DNA of 64,000 nucleotides from Acidovorax sp. NCPPB 3576 (GTDB taxonomy: Bacteria; Pseudomonadota; Gammaproteobacteria; Burkholderiales; Burkholderiaceae_C), in the NCBI RefSeq assembly GCF_028473605.1, contig NZ_CP097267.1:1120501-1184500 (forward strand). The letters are read 5' to 3'. The notes beneath the pieces are model-generated. The model saw only the letters and a program-made list of their open reading frames with translations, made no database searches and had not been told where the DNA came from. Positions 1 to 9,866 of this stretch are shown in pieces. Position numbers and translations under genes: made by a program. Numbering within the stretch: the first letter of the stretch is position 1; each line of letters opens with the position of its first letter.

Positions 1-11
1 GCGAGCCTCCC

Positions 12-1022
12 ATGCTGACCGTCATCTGTGAAACCCCTGGCACCCTGCGCGCCGTGGAGCGCGAACGCCCCGTGCGCGGCGAGGGCGAAGTGCTGCTGCG
101 CGTCAAGCGCGTGGGCGTGTGCGGCACCGACCTGCACATCTATACGGGCAACCAGCCGTTCCTGCAGTACCCGCGGGTGATGGGGCACGAACTGTCGGGC
201 GTGGTGGAAGAGGCCGTGCCCGGCGGGCGCCTGGCGGTGGGCGACGTGGTCTATGTCATGCCTTACCTCTCGTGCGGCACCTGCGTGGCCTGCCGGCAGG
301 GCAAGACCAATTGCTGCGTCAACATCCAGGTGCTGGGCGTGCACCGCGACGGCGCCTTCACCGAATACCTGTCGCTGCCCGAAGCCTTCGTGCACAAGGC
401 AGACGGCGCGACGCTGGACCAGGCCGCGATGATCGAGTTCCTCGCCATCGGCGCGCACGCCGTGCGCCGGGGCAATGTGCAGCCCGGCCAGCGCGTGCTG
501 GTGGTGGGCGCCGGCCCGATCGGCATGGCCGCCATGATCTTCGCGAAGCTGCGCGGCGCCGAGGTGACCGCCATCGACGGCCGGCAGGACCGCGTGGCCT
601 TTTGCCAGCGCGAGCTGGGCGTGGCCCATGCCGTGGCGCTGGGCGAAGGCGACGAGGCGCAGCTGTCCGCGGCCACGGGCGGCGAGTTCTACGACCAGGT
701 GTTCGACGCCACGGGCAATGCCAAGGCCATCGAGCGCGGCTTCGGCTTCGTGGCGCACGGCGGCACCTACGTGCTGATCTCGGTGGTGCGCGACACCATC
801 ACCTTCTCCGACCCCGAGTTCCACAAGCGCGAGACCACGCTGCTGGGCAGCCGCAACGCCACCACCGAAGACTTCGAGACCGTGCTGGCCGCCATGCGCG
901 CGGGCCAGGTGCCCACGGCCGCGCTCAACACGCACCGCATGGCCCTGGCCGACGTGCCGGCCGATTTCGCACGGCTGCTGGACCCCGCCCAGGGCGTGGT
1001 CAAGGCCCTGGTGGAAGTCTGA
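12..1022 (+). CDS. Zinc-dependent alcohol dehydrogenase, LgoD/RspB-like (probable L-galactonate 5-dehydrogenase)
   Basis: This 336-residue protein is a medium-chain dehydrogenase/reductase. Catalytic-zinc ligand motifs GVCGTDLH and GHE lie in the first 65 residues, a structural-zinc cysteine cluster follows (CGTCVACRQGKTNCC), and a Rossmann glycine motif (VVGAGPIGMAA) sits near residue 165. The length is normal for the family. It is the first visible gene of a tight run with tagaturonate reductase, altronate dehydratase and KDG kinase. A dehydrogenase that makes tagaturonate from a sugar acid such as L-galactonate would fit, as LgoD does in enterobacteria. The substrate is inferred from neighbours; starvation-sensing RspB-like enzymes share the same signature. 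The 13-bp gap to the next gene indicates co-transcription. Confidence 0.8.
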   Translation: MLTVICETPGTLRAVERERPVRGEGEVLLRVKRVGVCGTDLHIYTGNQPFLQYPRVMGHELSGVVEEAVPGGRLAVGDVVYVMPYLSCGTCVACRQGKTNCCVNIQVLGVHRDGAFTEYLSLPEAFVHKADGATLDQAAMIEFLAIGAHAVRRGNVQPGQRVLVVGAGPIGMAAMIFAKLRGAEVTAIDGRQDRVAFCQRELGVAHAVALGEGDEAQLSAATGGEFYDQVFDATGNAKAIERGFGFVAHGGTYVLISVVRDTITFSDPEFHKRETTLLGSRNATTEDFETVLAAMRAGQVPTAALNTHRMALADVPADFARLLDPAQGVVKALVEV

Positions 1023-1035
1023 GGAACGCGCGGCC

Positions 1036-2199
1036 ATGGTCCAACCCATCCTCCAGTTCGGCACCAGCCGGTTCCTGCAGGCGCACGTCGATCTGTTCGT
1101 GTCCGAGGCGCTCGCGGGCGCCCCCGGCGCGGGCGATGCGCTGGGCGGCATCACCGTGGTGCAGACCACCGACCGCCCCGACGGCGCGGCCCGCATCGCG
1201 GCGCTGGCGCGCGGCGCGGGCTACCCCGTGCGCATCCGGGGTCTCGCCGGCGGCGAGCGCGTGGACCGCACCGTGCAGTGCACGGCGGTGCGCGAGGCCT
1301 GGCAGGCTGCCACGCACTGGCCCGAGCTGCGCGCCGCCGTGGCCGGCGAGGTGCGCGTGATCGTCTCCAACACGGCAGACCGCGGCTACCTGCTTGACGA
1401 CCGCGATGACCGCGACGACCGCGATGACCGCGACGGCCCCGCCGCGCTGCGCCCGGGCAGCGCGCCGCCGCACAGCTTTCCCGCCAAGCTGCTGGTGCTG
1501 CTGCACGGGCGCTGGCAGGCCGCGCCGCAGGCGCCGATCACGCTGCTGCCGTGCGAACTGGTCGAGCGCAACGGCGACGTGCTGCGCGATGTGGTCGCGG
1601 GCCTGGCGCGCCAATGGGCGCTGCCGGCCGAATGCATCGAGTGGCTCACGGCGCACTGCGTGTGGGCCAACTCGCTGGTGGACCGCATCGTGTCCGAGGC
1701 CATCGAGCCCGTGGGCGCGGTGGCCGAGCCCTATGCCGTGTGGGTGGTCGAGCGCCACCCGCGCCTCACGCTGCCGTGCACGCACCCGGCCATCGTGCTC
1801 ACCGACGACCTGGCGTTCTACGAGCGGCTCAAGCTGCTGCTGCTCAACGCCGGCCACACCTACCTGGCCGAGCACTGGCAGCGGGACGGGCGCGCCGCCG
1901 GCGAGACCGTGCGCGAGGCCATGGCCGACGTCGCGCTGCGCGCCGGGCTGGAGGCGCTGTGGGCCGAAGAGATCCTGCCCGTGTTCGGCGCCCTGGGCGC
2001 GCGGGCGCAGGCCGAGGCCTACCTCGTCGATGTGCGCGAGCGCTTCGAAAACCCGTTCCTGGATCACCGCATCGCCGACATCGCGCAGAACCATGCGCAA
2101 AAGAAGCAGCGCCGCTTCGGCCCCCTGGTGGCCCTGGCGGCCGAGCATGCCCCGCACCTGGCCCAGCCGCGGCTGAAGGCGGCCCTGGCCACCGCCTGA
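1036..2199 (+). CDS. uxaB: Tagaturonate reductase (altronate oxidoreductase)
   Basis: The 387-residue protein belongs to the polyol/mannitol dehydrogenase-type family that holds UxaB and UxaC-pathway reductases. It opens with the typical ILQFGTSRFLQAHVD, has VSNTADRGY after the nucleotide-binding half, and contains the substrate-side KLLLLNAGHTYLAE motif. UxaB interconverts D-tagaturonate and D-altronate with NAD(H). Its neighbours supply the steps before and after. It carries an unusual low-complexity insertion of four DDR/DRD units (codons near 120-134) in a loop before HSFPAKLLVLL; see the repeat entry. Although shorter than the roughly 480 residues of E. coli UxaB, the fold appears complete. 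Confidence 0.85.
   Translation: MVQPILQFGTSRFLQAHVDLFVSEALAGAPGAGDALGGITVVQTTDRPDGAARIAALARGAGYPVRIRGLAGGERVDRTVQCTAVREAWQAATHWPELRAAVAGEVRVIVSNTADRGYLLDDRDDRDDRDDRDGPAALRPGSAPPHSFPAKLLVLLHGRWQAAPQAPITLLPCELVERNGDVLRDVVAGLARQWALPAECIEWLTAHCVWANSLVDRIVSEAIEPVGAVAEPYAVWVVERHPRLTLPCTHPAIVLTDDLAFYERLKLLLLNAGHTYLAEHWQRDGRAAGETVREAMADVALRAGLEALWAEEILPVFGALGARAQAEAYLVDVRERFENPFLDHRIADIAQNHAQKKQRRFGPLVALAAEHAPHLAQPRLKAALATA
1393..1434 (+). repeat. In-frame 9-bp tandem repeat inside uxaB
   Basis: Units alternate between GACCGCGAT and GACCGCGAC, about four copies, and encode Asp-Asp-Arg triplets. Because the unit is a multiple of three, copy-number change would keep the reading frame. It sits in a probable surface loop of tagaturonate reductase. 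Confidence 0.85.
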
Positions 2200-2248
2200 C
2201 CCTTTTCCATTCCTTCTTGCCACCACCCCTGCCGCGCAGCCCCCGACG

Positions 2249-3805
2249 ATGAACACCGACCTGCAGCCCCCCCCGCCCCTGGCCCTTCAGCTGGGCGCCG
2301 CCGACAACGTGGCCGTGGCGCGCCAGGCGCTGGAGGCCGGCACGCGCCTGTCCATCGGCGGGCACGCCGTGCAGGTCCGCGAGCCCATCGCCTCGGGCCA
2401 CAAGGTGGCGCTGGTGCCCATCCCGCGCGGCGCGGTCGTGCTCAAGTACGGCCAGGGCATCGGCATCGCCACGGCCGACATCGCGGCCGGCGACCACGTG
2501 CACGTGCACAACGTGGGCATGGCGGCATCCAGCCACGGCCACGGCCACAGCGCGGGCGCGGGCTACCGGCCCACGCCCGCATCAGGCGCGTTGCAAGAAA
2601 CGCTGACCTTCGACGGCTTCGTGCGCGCCGACGGCCGCGTGGCCACGCGCAACTACCTGGGCGTGATCGCCAGCGTGAACTGCTCGGCCACCGTGTGCCG
2701 CCACATCGCCGATGCCTTCAAGGGCGAGGCGCTGGCTGCGTACCCGCAGGTGGACGGCGTGGTCGCCATCACCCACGGCAGCGGCTGCGGCATGGGGGGC
2801 AATGGCGAGGGGCTGGAACTGCTGCAGCGCACGCTGCGCGGCTACGCCAACCACCCCAACTTCGCGGGCGTGCTGGTCATCGGCCTGGGCTGCGAGGTCA
2901 ACCAGATCGCGCCGCTGGTGGAGACGCTGACGGCGCGCGCGCCCGGCCTGTTCGCCACGCTCACCATCCAGGACGAGGGCGGCACGCGCGAGACCATCGC
3001 GCATGGCAAGGCCATCCTCGGGGACATGCTCGTGCAGGCGAACGCGGCGCGGCGCGAGCCGGTGCCGCTGCGGCATCTGGCGGTGGGCCTGCAGTGCGGC
3101 GGATCGGACGGCTACTCGGGTATCAGCGCCAACCCGGCGCTGGGCGCGGCGGTGGACCTCCTGGTGCGCCATGGCGGCACGGCCATCCTGTCGGAGACGC
3201 CCGAGATCTACGGCGCCGAGCACCTGCTCACGCACCGCGCCGCCACGCCCGCGGTGGCGGCCAAGCTGCTGGAGCGCCTGGCCTGGTGGGAGCGCTACGC
3301 GGCGCTGCACGGCGGCGACCTGAACAACAACCCCTCGCCCGGCAACAAGGCCGGTGGCATCACCACCATCCTGGAGAAGTCCCTGGGCGCCGTCGCCAAG
3401 GCCGGCTCCACCGGGCTGATGGACGTGGTGGGCTACGCCGAGCCCGTGCGCACGCAGGGCCTGGTCTTCATGGACACGCCCGGCTACGACCCCGTGTCCG
3501 CCACCGGCCAGGTGGCGGGCGGCGCCAACCTGATCTGCTTCACCACCGGCCGGGGCTCCACCTACGGCTGCAAGCCCACGCCCTCGCTCAAGCTGGCCAC
3601 CAACACGCCCATGTTCCAGCGCATGGCGCTCGACATGGACTTCGACTGCGGCGGCATCGTGGAAGGGCGCCAGAGCATCGCCGACGCCGGCGAAGCGCTG
3701 TTTCGCCTCATGATCGCCACGGCCTCGGGCCAGCGCAGCAAAAGCGAGGACAACGGCCTGGGCGACAACGAATTCCTGCCCTGGCAGCTTGGCGCCGTGA
3801 TGTGA
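2249..3805 (+). CDS. uxaA: Altronate dehydratase
   Basis: This 518-residue enzyme dehydrates D-altronate to 2-keto-3-deoxygluconate and normally needs Fe2+ or Mn2+. The N-terminal SAF domain (about residues 20-95) ends in the HVHVHNVG motif. The large C-terminal UxaA/galactarate dehydratase domain follows, with FDGFVRADGRVATRNYLGV, the cysteine-containing HGSGCGMGG and GLQCGGSDGYSGISANP motifs. The length is the usual one. It lies 49 bp after uxaB and 22 bp before kdgK in the same direction. An alanine/glycine-rich stretch separates the two domains. The family assignment is secure. Confidence 0.93.
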   Translation: MNTDLQPPPPLALQLGAADNVAVARQALEAGTRLSIGGHAVQVREPIASGHKVALVPIPRGAVVLKYGQGIGIATADIAAGDHVHVHNVGMAASSHGHGHSAGAGYRPTPASGALQETLTFDGFVRADGRVATRNYLGVIASVNCSATVCRHIADAFKGEALAAYPQVDGVVAITHGSGCGMGGNGEGLELLQRTLRGYANHPNFAGVLVIGLGCEVNQIAPLVETLTARAPGLFATLTIQDEGGTRETIAHGKAILGDMLVQANAARREPVPLRHLAVGLQCGGSDGYSGISANPALGAAVDLLVRHGGTAILSETPEIYGAEHLLTHRAATPAVAAKLLERLAWWERYAALHGGDLNNNPSPGNKAGGITTILEKSLGAVAKAGSTGLMDVVGYAEPVRTQGLVFMDTPGYDPVSATGQVAGGANLICFTTGRGSTYGCKPTPSLKLATNTPMFQRMALDMDFDCGGIVEGRQSIADAGEALFRLMIATASGQRSKSEDNGLGDNEFLPWQLGAVM

Positions 3806-3827
3806 CGGCGCACCGACGAACCCCTGG

Positions 3828-4793
3828 ATGAACGACGCCCCGATGCAACCCGACTCCCTTGCGCTCGATGTTCTGACCGTGGGCGAGCCCATGGCGCTTT
3901 TCATGGCCACCGCCCCGGGCGAGCTGCATGCCGTGGCCGACTACCGCCGCGCGGCGGCTGGCGCCGAACTGAACGTGGCCACCGGCCTGGCGCGGCTGGG
4001 CCTGCGCACCGGCTACATCACGCGGCTGGGCGCGGATTCGTTCGGCCGCTTCCTGCAGGGCGAGATGGAGCGCGAGGGCATCGACCGCCGCCATGTCGCC
4101 ACCGATGCGGCGCACCCCACGGGCTTCATGCTCAAGACCCGCGCCGAAGACGGCAGCGACCCGCAGATCGAATACTTCCGCAAGGGCTCCGCCGCGAGCC
4201 GCCTGGGCCTGGCCGATGCGCCGGCGGGCCCGTTCCCGGCGCGCCATCTGCACCTGACCGGCATCACGCCGGCGCTGTCGCCCAGCACGCGCGAGCTGGT
4301 CTTCCACCTCGCGCGGCAGGCGCGCGCGGCGGGCGCCACCCTTTCGTTCGACCCCAACCTGCGGCCCCGGCTGTGGCTCTCGCCCGAGGCCATGGCCGAA
4401 TGCATCAATGCCCTGGCGGCGCTGTGCGACACCGTGCTGCCGGGCCTGGGCGAAGGCCGCACCCTCACGGGGCGCGACACCGCCGAGGGCGTGGCCGATT
4501 TCTACCTCGCCCGGGGCGCGCGGCAGGTGGTCGTGAAGCTCGGGCCCGAAGGCGCGTTTTTTGCCCAGCAGGACGGGGTGCGGGGCATCGCGCCCGGCCG
4601 GCCGGTGGCGCGCGTGGTGGACACCGTGGGCGCCGGCGACGGCTTCGCGGTGGGCGTCGTCAGCGGCCTGCTCGAAGGGCTGGACCTGGCCCGCGCCGCC
4701 GCGCGCGGCAACGCCATCGGCGCGCGGGTGGTGCAGTTTCCGGGCGACTCGGACGGCCTGCCCACGCGGCAGGAGCTGGCCGGCGGGGCCTGA
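3828..4793 (+). CDS. kdgK: 2-keto-3-deoxygluconate kinase (PfkB family)
   Basis: A 321-residue PfkB-type sugar kinase. It has the N-terminal VGEPMALFMA strand, the GAELNVATGLARLG substrate-side motif, and the diagnostic C-terminal signature DTVGAGDGFAVG with the catalytic Asp near residue 269. It would phosphorylate 2-keto-3-deoxygluconate from UxaA to KDPG for the Entner-Doudoroff aldolase, which is not in this window. It is the last gene of the hexuronate operon. A second in-frame ATG (codon 5) is also possible; the first was kept because GGAT lies close upstream. A dispersed palindromic element with a T-run follows within 130 bp. Confidence 0.9.
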   Translation: MNDAPMQPDSLALDVLTVGEPMALFMATAPGELHAVADYRRAAAGAELNVATGLARLGLRTGYITRLGADSFGRFLQGEMEREGIDRRHVATDAAHPTGFMLKTRAEDGSDPQIEYFRKGSAASRLGLADAPAGPFPARHLHLTGITPALSPSTRELVFHLARQARAAGATLSFDPNLRPRLWLSPEAMAECINALAALCDTVLPGLGEGRTLTGRDTAEGVADFYLARGARQVVVKLGPEGAFFAQQDGVRGIAPGRPVARVVDTVGAGDGFAVGVVSGLLEGLDLARAAARGNAIGARVVQFPGDSDGLPTRQELAGGA

Positions 4794-4862
4794 CGGCACC
4801 CCTTGCGCACCGGAGTGCATCCCGGCGCACAGGAGGCGAAGAAGGCGCAATAGGTTCACAAG

Positions 4863-4922
4863 CGATTGCTATTAAAAGTATAGCTATACGCCCTAGTACT
4901 TATTGCGTTGGAGGCCTTTTTT
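4863..4922 (-). repeat. Dispersed palindromic element, copy A (downstream of kdgK)
   Basis: Read on the minus strand this shares a 38-nt core with five other places in the window: ACTAGGGC, a TAT-GCTAT block and a trailing ATAGCAA arm. On the plus strand it contains a perfect 12-bp palindrome (GTATAGCTATAC, 4878-4889) and ends in GGAGGCC followed by six Ts. It lies between convergent kdgK and an SDR gene, so it may act as a terminator. I recall this as a repeat common in Comamonadaceae genomes. Confidence 0.8.
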
Positions 4923-5005
4923 ATGCATGGCCTGTATGGGCCTGCCGTCCGGATCGGCCTGGCGCCTTTCCACTGGCTTTCGGTTGAACGGGCGCCGCCG
5001 CCCCT

Positions 5006-5776
5006 TCACTGCTCCGTGTAGTGGTAGGTCAGCCCGCCATCCACCGAGTGCGTGCCGCCCGTGATGTAGCCCGCATCGTCGCTTGCCAGGAACGCCACCA
5101 GCCCCGCCACGTCCTCCGGCACGCCCAGCCGGCCCATGGGAATCTGCGCCTGCAGGGCCTTGAGCTTGGCGGGGTCGTTCAGCAGCTTTTCGTTGATGGG
5201 CGTGGCGATGGCGCCCGGCGCCACGTTGTTGATGCGGATCGACAGCGGCGCCAGCTCGCTCGCCAGGTTGCGCGCCAGCATGCGCAGCGCACCCTTGCTC
5301 GCGCAGTACGAGGCGAAGTGCGGGAAAGCGATCTCCTCGTGCACCGAGCTGATGTTCACCACGGCGCCGCCGCGCTGCAGCGCGCGGCGGTGGCGCACGA
5401 AGGCCTGGGTGGCGAAGAACAGGCCCTTCACGTTCGTGTCCATCACCAGGTCGTAGTCCTCTTCGGTCACGTCCCAGAAATCGGCATGGCGCTCCACGCC
5501 GGCGTTGTTGACCAGGATGTCCAGGCCCCCCAGCGCCTCGACCGCGCGCTCGACCAGCCGGGTGGCCGCGCTGGCGGTGCCGATGTCGGCCGGCACATAG
5601 ACCGCGCGGCGGCCCAGCGCCTGGATCTGCTCGATGAGTTCGCGCGGGCCGCCGTCGGGCTTGCGGCCGTTGAGCACGACGTCGGCACCCTCGCGGGCGA
5701 AGCGCAGCGCGATGGCGGCGCCGATGCCCTGGGTGCTGCCGGTGACGAGGGCGGTTTTCTGGGAAAGGCGTGGCAT
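5006..5776 (-). CDS. Short-chain dehydrogenase/reductase, glucose 1-dehydrogenase type
   Basis: The 256-residue protein has the classical SDR layout: nucleotide-binding TGSTQGIGAAIA near residue 13, NNAG, the catalytic Ser in ISSVHE, and YCASK (Tyr-x3-Lys). The C-terminus has VDGGLTYHYTE. The start at 5776 places the Rossmann motif at the normal distance from Met; an upstream in-frame extension is Pro/Arg-rich and unlike the family. The substrate cannot be read from sequence. Converging with the hexuronate operon, it could act on a sugar or sugar acid, but that is only context. Confidence 0.85.
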   Translation of the reverse strand: MPRLSQKTALVTGSTQGIGAAIALRFAREGADVVLNGRKPDGGPRELIEQIQALGRRAVYVPADIGTASAATRLVERAVEALGGLDILVNNAGVERHADFWDVTEEDYDLVMDTNVKGLFFATQAFVRHRRALQRGGAVVNISSVHEEIAFPHFASYCASKGALRMLARNLASELAPLSIRINNVAPGAIATPINEKLLNDPAKLKALQAQIPMGRLGVPEDVAGLVAFLASDDAGYITGGTHSVDGGLTYHYTEQ

Positions 5777-5930
5777 GGGAATGGTCGGTGGGGTGAGGGG
5801 TGAAGAAAGGGCTGGCGGGCGGGGCCGCCGGACGATGTGCCATTTCATCCCCGTTGGCCCGCGGGCCGTGTCAGCCAATGGCGCGAGGGCCGGAACGCGG
5901 CGGGTTTTTCCCCGCCTCGACCGATGAGCG

Positions 5931-6737
5931 TCAGCCCAAGCCGAGCGACTTGCGGAGGCTGGAGTCCACCGGACCGGCCGGCAGGAAGCGCCGCAGCTTG
6001 CTCAGCAATGACGCCTGTCCCGCCGGCGTGCTTCGCATCCGCCAGCGGCCGAGTGCCGCGTTCACGACCGTACTGGCCACCCCTTGCGGGCCGGGTGCGC
6101 TCTTGATGTTCTGGGTGACACCGCGTGTGGCGAGGCCGCGTTCGCGGTCATAGGCCGCGATCTTTTCCCGCGCCTGGGGTGAATTGGTGTCCAGATTGGT
6201 TTGGGTATAGGACGGCTGGACCATGGTCACCCGGATACCGAACTGGCGCACCTCGTGATCTAGCGTTTCGGAGAGCCCTTCCACGGCATGTTTGGATGCG
6301 CAGTACAAACCCATGTAGGGCGCTGGCAGAAAGCCCAGCACGGAACTGATGTTCACGATGCGGCCGCTGCCTTGTGCGCGCATGTGGGGCAGCACGGCCT
6401 GCACCGTGCGCAATATGCCGAAAACGTTGGTGTCGAACAGCGACAGTGCTTCGGCAGGGCTGGTTTCCTCCACGGCGCCGACCAGATTCATGCCAGCGTT
6501 GTTCACGAGAACGTCGATTTTTCCGGCCCTGCCGATGATGTCTCTCACGGCGGTTTGAACCGAGGTGTCGCTGCGAATGTCCATCTCGACCAGCTCCACG
6601 CCTGCCAGCGGCGCGGCGGCATCGATGTTTCGCACGGTGCCGAAAACCTGGCAGCCCTGGGCGGCGAGTTGTTCTGCGGTGGCCCGTCCGATGCCGGACG
6701 AGACCCCTGTGACGAGGGCGATTGTCTGATTTTTCAT
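5931..6737 (-). CDS. Short-chain dehydrogenase/reductase
   Basis: A 268-residue SDR with [11 protein letters not shown] at the N-terminus, VEMDIRSD (cofactor-side Asp), NNAG, catalytic Ser in ISSVLG and YCASK. The C-terminal region (about 195-268) is longer than in minimal SDRs, as in the retinol/17-beta-type subgroup. It lies 42 bp downstream of the RND permease in the same direction, so it may be the last gene of the efflux operon and share its TetR control. The physiological substrate is unknown. Confidence 0.82.
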   Translation of the reverse strand: MKNQTIALVTGVSSGIGRATAEQLAAQGCQVFGTVRNIDAAAPLAGVELVEMDIRSDTSVQTAVRDIIGRAGKIDVLVNNAGMNLVGAVEETSPAEALSLFDTNVFGILRTVQAVLPHMRAQGSGRIVNISSVLGFLPAPYMGLYCASKHAVEGLSETLDHEVRQFGIRVTMVQPSYTQTNLDTNSPQAREKIAAYDRERGLATRGVTQNIKSAPGPQGVASTVVNAALGRWRMRSTPAGQASLLSKLRRFLPAGPVDSSLRKSLGLG

Positions 6738-6779
6738 GGCGATGAGGAGTGATGTCAGTGGTTGTTTCGGTACATGTGT

Positions 6780-9700
6780 TCACGCGGCCACGGCGGCTGG
6801 TGGCCTCTGACCGTCGGGCCGGATTCCGAACCAGATCGAATACATGGCGGGCAGGAAGACCAGCGTCAGAACCGTTCCCGCCAACGTGCCACCAATCAGG
6901 GTGTAGGCCAGGGTTCCCCAGAACACCGAATGGGTGAGCGGTATGAACGCCAGGATGGCCGCCAACGCGGTCAGGATGACCGGGCGGGCCCGCTGCACGG
7001 TGGCTTCCACCACGGCATGGAACGGACCGAGTCCTTCCTGTTCGTTCTGCTGGATCTGCCCGATGAGGATCAACGTGTTGCGCATCAAAATCCCCGACAG
7101 CGCGATCAGCCCGACGAGCGCATTGATGCCGAACGGTTGCTGGAACAGCAGCAGCATGGGCACGACGCCGATCAGGCCCAGCGGGCTTGTGAGGAACACC
7201 ATCACCATCGCCGACATCGACCGCACCTGCAGGATGATGATCATCAGCGTCACGGCGATCATGATCGGGAACAGCGGGAGCATGGCGGTCATTGCCTTGC
7301 CGGACTCTTCGATGGCGCCGGCCTCGTCGATGCGGTAGCCGGCCGGCAGCGCGTCCTTGATCGGCTGCAACTGCCGCGACATCGCTGCGGAAACATCGGG
7401 CGGCTGCAGCTCCTCCGCAATGTCGCCCCGAACCGTGATGGTCGGCATGCGGTCGCGGCGCCGCAGGATCGGCTCCTCCATGCGAATGTCGAACTCGCCC
7501 AGCTGCGACAGCGGGACGCGCTGGCCCGTCGCGGTGGTGAGCGTGAAGTCCGCCACCTTGGCCGGGTCGAGCCGGTTCGCGCCGGCGGACCGGGCCGTCA
7601 CCTGGACCGTGCGGATGTCTTCGCGGACCGAGGTCACCGGCACGCCGCTCAGCAGGAACTGCAATTGCTGGGCAACGCTGGCCGATGTCAGGCCGACGGC
7701 CTGCAGGCGGTCTTGCTGCAGCTTGAAATGCAGCACAGGGGTGCGCTGGCCCCAGTCCACGTTCACCGTACGCATCATGGGGCTCGATTGCATCGTCTGC
7801 TGCACCTGCGATGCGATCACGCGCAGTTGTTCAGGGTCCGGACCCGAGACCCGGTACGCCACCGGGAAGGGCGAGTAGGGCCCGAACACCAGTTGGGTGA
7901 CGCGAACCCTTGCCTCGGGCGCGAGCCCTTGGGCGATCGCGTCGCGCAGCCGCATCTTGAGGGCTTCGCGCTCGTGCGGGTTGTCGGTGCGAACCACGAT
8001 CTTGGCGAACGAAGGGTCCGGCAACTCTGGCGAGATCGCCAGGAAGAAACGGGGCGCGCCCTGGCCGACGTAGGCGGTGACGATCTTCGACTCGGGCTGT
8101 TTTGCCAGCCAGGCTTCGACTTTCTCCGTGGCGGCGCTGGTCTGGCCGATCGACGTGCCATACGGCATCTGCACTTCCACCAGCACCTCCGGGCGGTCCG
8201 AGGTGGGAAAGAACTGCTTCTTCACCAGGCCCATGCCCAGCACGGCCAGCACCATCGCCAACACGACTGCTGCGACCACCAGCCACTTGGCTGCGATGAC
8301 GCGTTCCAGTCCGCGGCGAAAGCGGGCGTATCGGGGCGTGTTGTACATCGCGGCATGGCCGCCTTCGACCTTTTTCAGCTCGGGCAGCAGCTTCACGCCC
8401 AGGTACGGCGTGAACACCACCGCCACGACCCACGAGACGATCAGCGCGATGCCCACGATCCAGAACATGTTGCTGGTGTATTCCCCGGCCGTGGAGCGCG
8501 CGAAGCCGTTGGGCATGAAGCCCACCGCGGTGACGAGCGTTCCCGAGAGCATCGGCGCTGCGGTGTGGCTCCAGGCGTAGGCCGATGCGGCCGTGCGGCT
8601 GAAGCCTTCCTCCATCTTCACCACCATCATCTCGATCGCGATGATCGCGTCGTCCACCAGCAGGCCCAGGGCGAGGATGAGCGACCCGAGCGTGATGCGG
8701 TCGAAGTTCTTGCCGGTGGCGGCCATGATCACGAACACCGCGGCCAGCGTCAGCGGCACCGCGGCCGCCACCACCACGCCGACGCGCCAGCCCATGCTGA
8801 CGAAGCACACCACCATCACGACCACCAGGGCCGCGAAGAACTTCACCATGAATTCATCGACGGATGCGCTGATGTTGACGGATTGATCGGTCACCTTAGA
8901 GAGGGCCATTCCCAGAGGCATCTCGGCGTTGATCGCGGTGACCTCGGTGTCCAGCGATTGGCCCAGGTCGAGGCCGTTCCAGCCGTCGCGCATGATCACG
9001 CCCAGCAGCAACGTGGGCTCTCCGCCGTTGCGGATCAGCAGGGTCGATGGGTCTTCGTAGCCGCGCTTGACTGTGGCGATGTCCGAGAGCATCAAGGTGC
9101 GGCCCTGCGCGACGATCGGCGTGTTGCGTATCTTCTGCAACCCGTCCAGCGCGCCATCGATGCGGATGAAGACCTGCGGACCCTTCGTCTCCACGGAGCC
9201 TGCGGGCGTCAATGCGTTCTGGTGGTTCAGCGCGGTGAAGATGTCCTGCGGGGCGATGCCCAGCGTGGCCAGCCGCTCGTGCGAAAACTCGACATAGATG
9301 CGCTCGGACTGCTCGCCGATGATGTTGACCTTCTTCACACCCGGCACATGAAGCAGGCGCTGCCGCAGCGTTTCCGCATTGCGGGCCAGCAGGCGTTGCG
9401 GCTCGCCCTGCGCTTTGAGGGCGTAGAGGGCGAACGTGACGTCGGCGTATTCGTCGTTCACCATCGGGCCGATCACGCCGGCCGGAAGGTTCGGGGCTTC
9501 GTCGCCGAGCTTTTTCCGCGCCTGGTAGAACTCTTCCTGCACCGCCGACGGCGGGGTGGAGTCCAGCAGCGTCAGCGTGGTGAAGGCCAGCCCCGGGCGG
9601 GTGAAGGTTTCCGTGCGGTCGTACCAGCGCAGCTCCTGCAGGCGCTTTTCGAGCTTTTCCGCCACCTGATCCTGCATTTCCTGCGCGGTCGCTCCAGGCC

Positions 9701-9866
9701 ATGCGGAGACGATCGTCATCACCTTGACGGTGAAGGCCGGGTCTTCCGCTCGGCCCAGTTTCAGGAACGAGACCACGCCTGCCAGCGAGATCAGGATGAT
9801 CAGAAAGAGCGTGATCGAGCGCTCGCGAACCGCCAGCGCGGAAAGGTTGAAGCGGCCCTCACTCAC
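6780..9866 (-). CDS. RND efflux permease (inner-membrane pump of a tripartite exporter)
   Basis: This 1028-residue protein has the duplicated RND architecture: one N-terminal membrane helix (about 15-35), a large periplasmic porter loop, a six-helix bundle near 340-540, then the second half in the same order. The TM4 proton-relay stretch LGLLVDDAIIAIEMMV contains the two adjacent Asp residues expected in an active pump. It overlaps the adaptor gene by 8 bp. Sequence style (VRERSITLFLIILISLAGVVSFLKLGRAEDP) points to the subgroup of HAE1-like transporters found with TetR regulators in proteobacteria. Substrates cannot be predicted; antimicrobial or plant-derived compounds are possible. Confidence 0.92.
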   Translation of the reverse strand: MSEGRFNLSALAVRERSITLFLIILISLAGVVSFLKLGRAEDPAFTVKVMTIVSAWPGATAQEMQDQVAEKLEKRLQELRWYDRTETFTRPGLAFTTLTLLDSTPPSAVQEEFYQARKKLGDEAPNLPAGVIGPMVNDEYADVTFALYALKAQGEPQRLLARNAETLRQRLLHVPGVKKVNIIGEQSERIYVEFSHERLATLGIAPQDIFTALNHQNALTPAGSVETKGPQVFIRIDGALDGLQKIRNTPIVAQGRTLMLSDIATVKRGYEDPSTLLIRNGGEPTLLLGVIMRDGWNGLDLGQSLDTEVTAINAEMPLGMALSKVTDQSVNISASVDEFMVKFFAALVVVMVVCFVSMGWRVGVVVAAAVPLTLAAVFVIMAATGKNFDRITLGSLILALGLLVDDAIIAIEMMVVKMEEGFSRTAASAYAWSHTAAPMLSGTLVTAVGFMPNGFARSTAGEYTSNMFWIVGIALIVSWVVAVVFTPYLGVKLLPELKKVEGGHAAMYNTPRYARFRRGLERVIAAKWLVVAAVVLAMVLAVLGMGLVKKQFFPTSDRPEVLVEVQMPYGTSIGQTSAATEKVEAWLAKQPESKIVTAYVGQGAPRFFLAISPELPDPSFAKIVVRTDNPHEREALKMRLRDAIAQGLAPEARVRVTQLVFGPYSPFPVAYRVSGPDPEQLRVIASQVQQTMQSSPMMRTVNVDWGQRTPVLHFKLQQDRLQAVGLTSASVAQQLQFLLSGVPVTSVREDIRTVQVTARSAGANRLDPAKVADFTLTTATGQRVPLSQLGEFDIRMEEPILRRRDRMPTITVRGDIAEELQPPDVSAAMSRQLQPIKDALPAGYRIDEAGAIEESGKAMTAMLPLFPIMIAVTLMIIILQVRSMSAMVMVFLTSPLGLIGVVPMLLLFQQPFGINALVGLIALSGILMRNTLILIGQIQQNEQEGLGPFHAVVEATVQRARPVILTALAAILAFIPLTHSVFWGTLAYTLIGGTLAGTVLTLVFLPAMYSIWFGIRPDGQRPPAAVAA

